In this document: in pieces, positions 4,827 to 6,125 of the stretch | Layout of the letters: each line of letters opens with the position of its first letter | How positions within the stretch are numbered: position 1 is the stretch's first letter | Position numbers and translations under genes: made by a program | Source: Synergistaceae bacterium | Lineage (GTDB): Bacteria; Synergistota; Synergistia; Synergistales; Aminobacteriaceae | Reading direction: 5' to 3' | NCBI GenBank assembly: GCA_017448375.1 | Contig: JAFSLR010000314.1 | Span: forward strand, 1 to 6,125 | Length of the DNA: 6,125 nt | The notes under the pieces: generated by a model | The model's database searches: none | Seen by the model: only the letters and a program-made list of their open reading frames with translations | Told to the model about the DNA's origin: nothing

Positions 4827-6125
4827 ATGTCAATTATTACGATGAACGATTTATTTAACTTAGATAATATCGATGATATTGAGGTAGATGCAGAATTACT
4901 TGAACGGGCAAATCCTATTTTCAACACAGCAAAAATGACACTCTATCAACTGGCAGCATCGGGTGATGAAGACTCAATCCGTCTGGTTGAAAAACTCGGT
5001 CTCACCGAAGATACTCAGAACAGTGCCACAACCACTTCAGACGCGGTAAAACTTCTAATTGAGAGTCTGCTGATGGACATGAGATACCATACGATTGAGA
5101 AAATGGCCATGTCGGAAGGGGATTTCACAGAGGTCGATCTTCCCTGCGGTTATTTGCCAAAGGCTTTAAGATACGTAAGGGCAGGACACAGATTCATCGG
5201 TCTTGATCTTCCTGCGACAATTGCAGAGATTGAACCCGCCGTAAACACGCTTCTGAACGATGAAGAGAGAAAGATGGTGAAGTTTGCCGGTGTCGATGCC
5301 ACTAACTATGACTCACTGAAATCCGCATTATCTGATGTAAATGGCAAAGTTGTCATCACAACAGAAGGACTTATGGTGTATTTCAACGATTCAGAAGTCG
5401 GGGCATTATGCGACAATGTGAAGAGAATTCTGGACGAACATGGAGGCTGCTGGCTCACCATTGATCCGGAGTGGCTCATGGCTTATCTCCTCGTTGTAAA
5501 GGCCATTCTTGGGGATAAAGCTCTGGCTGCTCTGGACTCCATGAAGAAACGGGTAGAGGATAAATCAGACGTAGATGTTAAAGGCAACTCGCTGGTCGTT
5601 GATCCGAAAGACATTATTAAAAATCGTCCCAAAGATGATATGACAATTACAGAGGACATCAAAAAGGCTATGAAATTTCTGGCTCAACACGGTCTTAAAG
5701 CAGAGAGAATTATTGTTGCTGATCATATGCCTGAGCTTAAAGTATTCGAGAAACTCAAGCCCGAACAGGCAGCAGCCGTGAAAGAAGCCATGAAGCGTAA
5801 TGCCTACTGGAAGATTATATCAATGGGAACGTCAGCACTCAGAGAGGAAATAGATACGTCAGGCATTGCCGAAAGGAATTTCGATATTAAAGCGCATATT
5901 GAAGGAGAAAAACTCTTCATTTCATTGACTGGCAGAATCGATTCTCTGACAGCTCCCAAGATTTTGTCATTCTATGAGAAGACAGCTAGGAACATCAACG
6001 TGGTATATGTTGACTGTGCTGATCTTCAGTATATATCATCTGCCGGGCTTCGAGTTCTTCTCATTATGAAAAAGAAGGGTGATATGTTCCTTGAGAATGT
6101 ACGTCCGCAGGTCATGGAGATATTA
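4827..6125 (+). CDS. LCM-like SAM methyltransferase fused to a C-terminal STAS domain (partial, runs off right edge)
   Basis: The frame is open for all 433 visible codons with no stop, so the C-terminus is outside the window. Residues 25-95 form the helical cap (RANPIFNTAK ... RYHTIEKMA) seen in leucine-carboxyl-methyltransferase-type O-methyltransferases. The SAM site follows: motif I VDLPCGYLP (103-111), an acidic post-I strand end FIGLDLP (D127), FAGVDATNY (153-161, D157), and VVITTEGLMVYF (175-186, E180, Y185), the E-G-L-L-x-Y signature of the family. Residues 275-310 complete the methyltransferase fold. A linker (about 335-352) leads to a STAS domain: FDIKAHIEGEKLFISLTGRI (352-371), then VVYVDCADLQYISSAGLRVL (392-411). 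This last segment matches the SpoIIAA-type phospho-site loop, with S404/S405 as possible phosphoacceptors. Members of the LCM family methylate carboxyl or hydroxyl groups of proteins or small molecules; the substrate here is unknown. No signal peptide or membrane segment is seen, so it is probably cytoplasmic. Confidence 0.87.
   Translation, partial: MSIITMNDLFNLDNIDDIEVDAELLERANPIFNTAKMTLYQLAASGDEDSIRLVEKLGLTEDTQNSATTTSDAVKLLIESLLMDMRYHTIEKMAMSEGDFTEVDLPCGYLPKALRYVRAGHRFIGLDLPATIAEIEPAVNTLLNDEERKMVKFAGVDATNYDSLKSALSDVNGKVVITTEGLMVYFNDSEVGALCDNVKRILDEHGGCWLTIDPEWLMAYLLVVKAILGDKALAALDSMKKRVEDKSDVDVKGNSLVVDPKDIIKNRPKDDMTITEDIKKAMKFLAQHGLKAERIIVADHMPELKVFEKLKPEQAAAVKEAMKRNAYWKIISMGTSALREEIDTSGIAERNFDIKAHIEGEKLFISLTGRIDSLTAPKILSFYEKTARNINVVYVDCADLQYISSAGLRVLLIMKKKGDMFLENVRPQVMEIL

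Noticed and set aside
1..6125. CRISPR array, tRNA or rRNA genes, toxin-antitoxin pair
   Set aside because: No regularly spaced repeats, no tRNA cloverleaf or rRNA signature and no recognisable toxin or antitoxin motif were seen on either strand.

Overview
The window looks like bacterial chromosome from a moderately low-GC anaerobe, most likely a Bacillota (Clostridia or Negativicutes type). A Synergistota host cannot be excluded. The reasons are strong AAGGAG/GGAGG ribosome sites, a textbook TTGATA-18-TATAAT promoter, a DUF6465-like protein, a Firmicutes-style PD-(D/E)XK (Rpn/PDDEXK-type) protein and a Firmicutes-style DinB remnant. This assignment is an inference from protein style; no marker gene is present.

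Layout. Positions 1-351 hold the 3' part of an unrecognised minus-strand gene that runs off the left edge. It abuts, and is antisense to, a plus-strand remnant of an ISL3-type transposase. A strong promoter at 435-464 then drives a plus-strand cluster of three genes: an Rpn/PD-(D/E)XK nuclease-like protein with a TTG start (541-1578), a YciI-like protein (1607-1888) and a GNAT acetyltransferase (1947-2606). The stretch 2607-3507 has no confident gene. It holds a weakly supported minus-strand ORF, a set of nested inverted repeats and a perfect 7-bp hairpin. Positions 3508-4461 are a dinB (DNA polymerase IV) pseudogene. It has lost everything up to and including the catalytic Asp-Glu pair and carries two opposite frameshifts. 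Downstream, a small DUF6465-like protein (4529-4810) sits 16 bases before a long ORF (4827 to beyond the right edge). That ORF fuses a leucine-carboxyl-methyltransferase-like (LCM-type) SAM methyltransferase domain to a C-terminal STAS domain.

How it fits together. The segment is a mosaic of live small operons and decayed DNA (transposase remnant, broken dinB, possible broken minus-strand ORF), as expected of an accessory or rearranged region. The most unusual item is the methyltransferase-STAS fusion. STAS domains usually act as switchable partners of anti-sigma or kinase proteins, and coupling one to an LCM-type methyltransferase suggests an uncharacterised regulatory or scaffolding enzyme. 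Its true C-terminus and its downstream partners lie outside the window.
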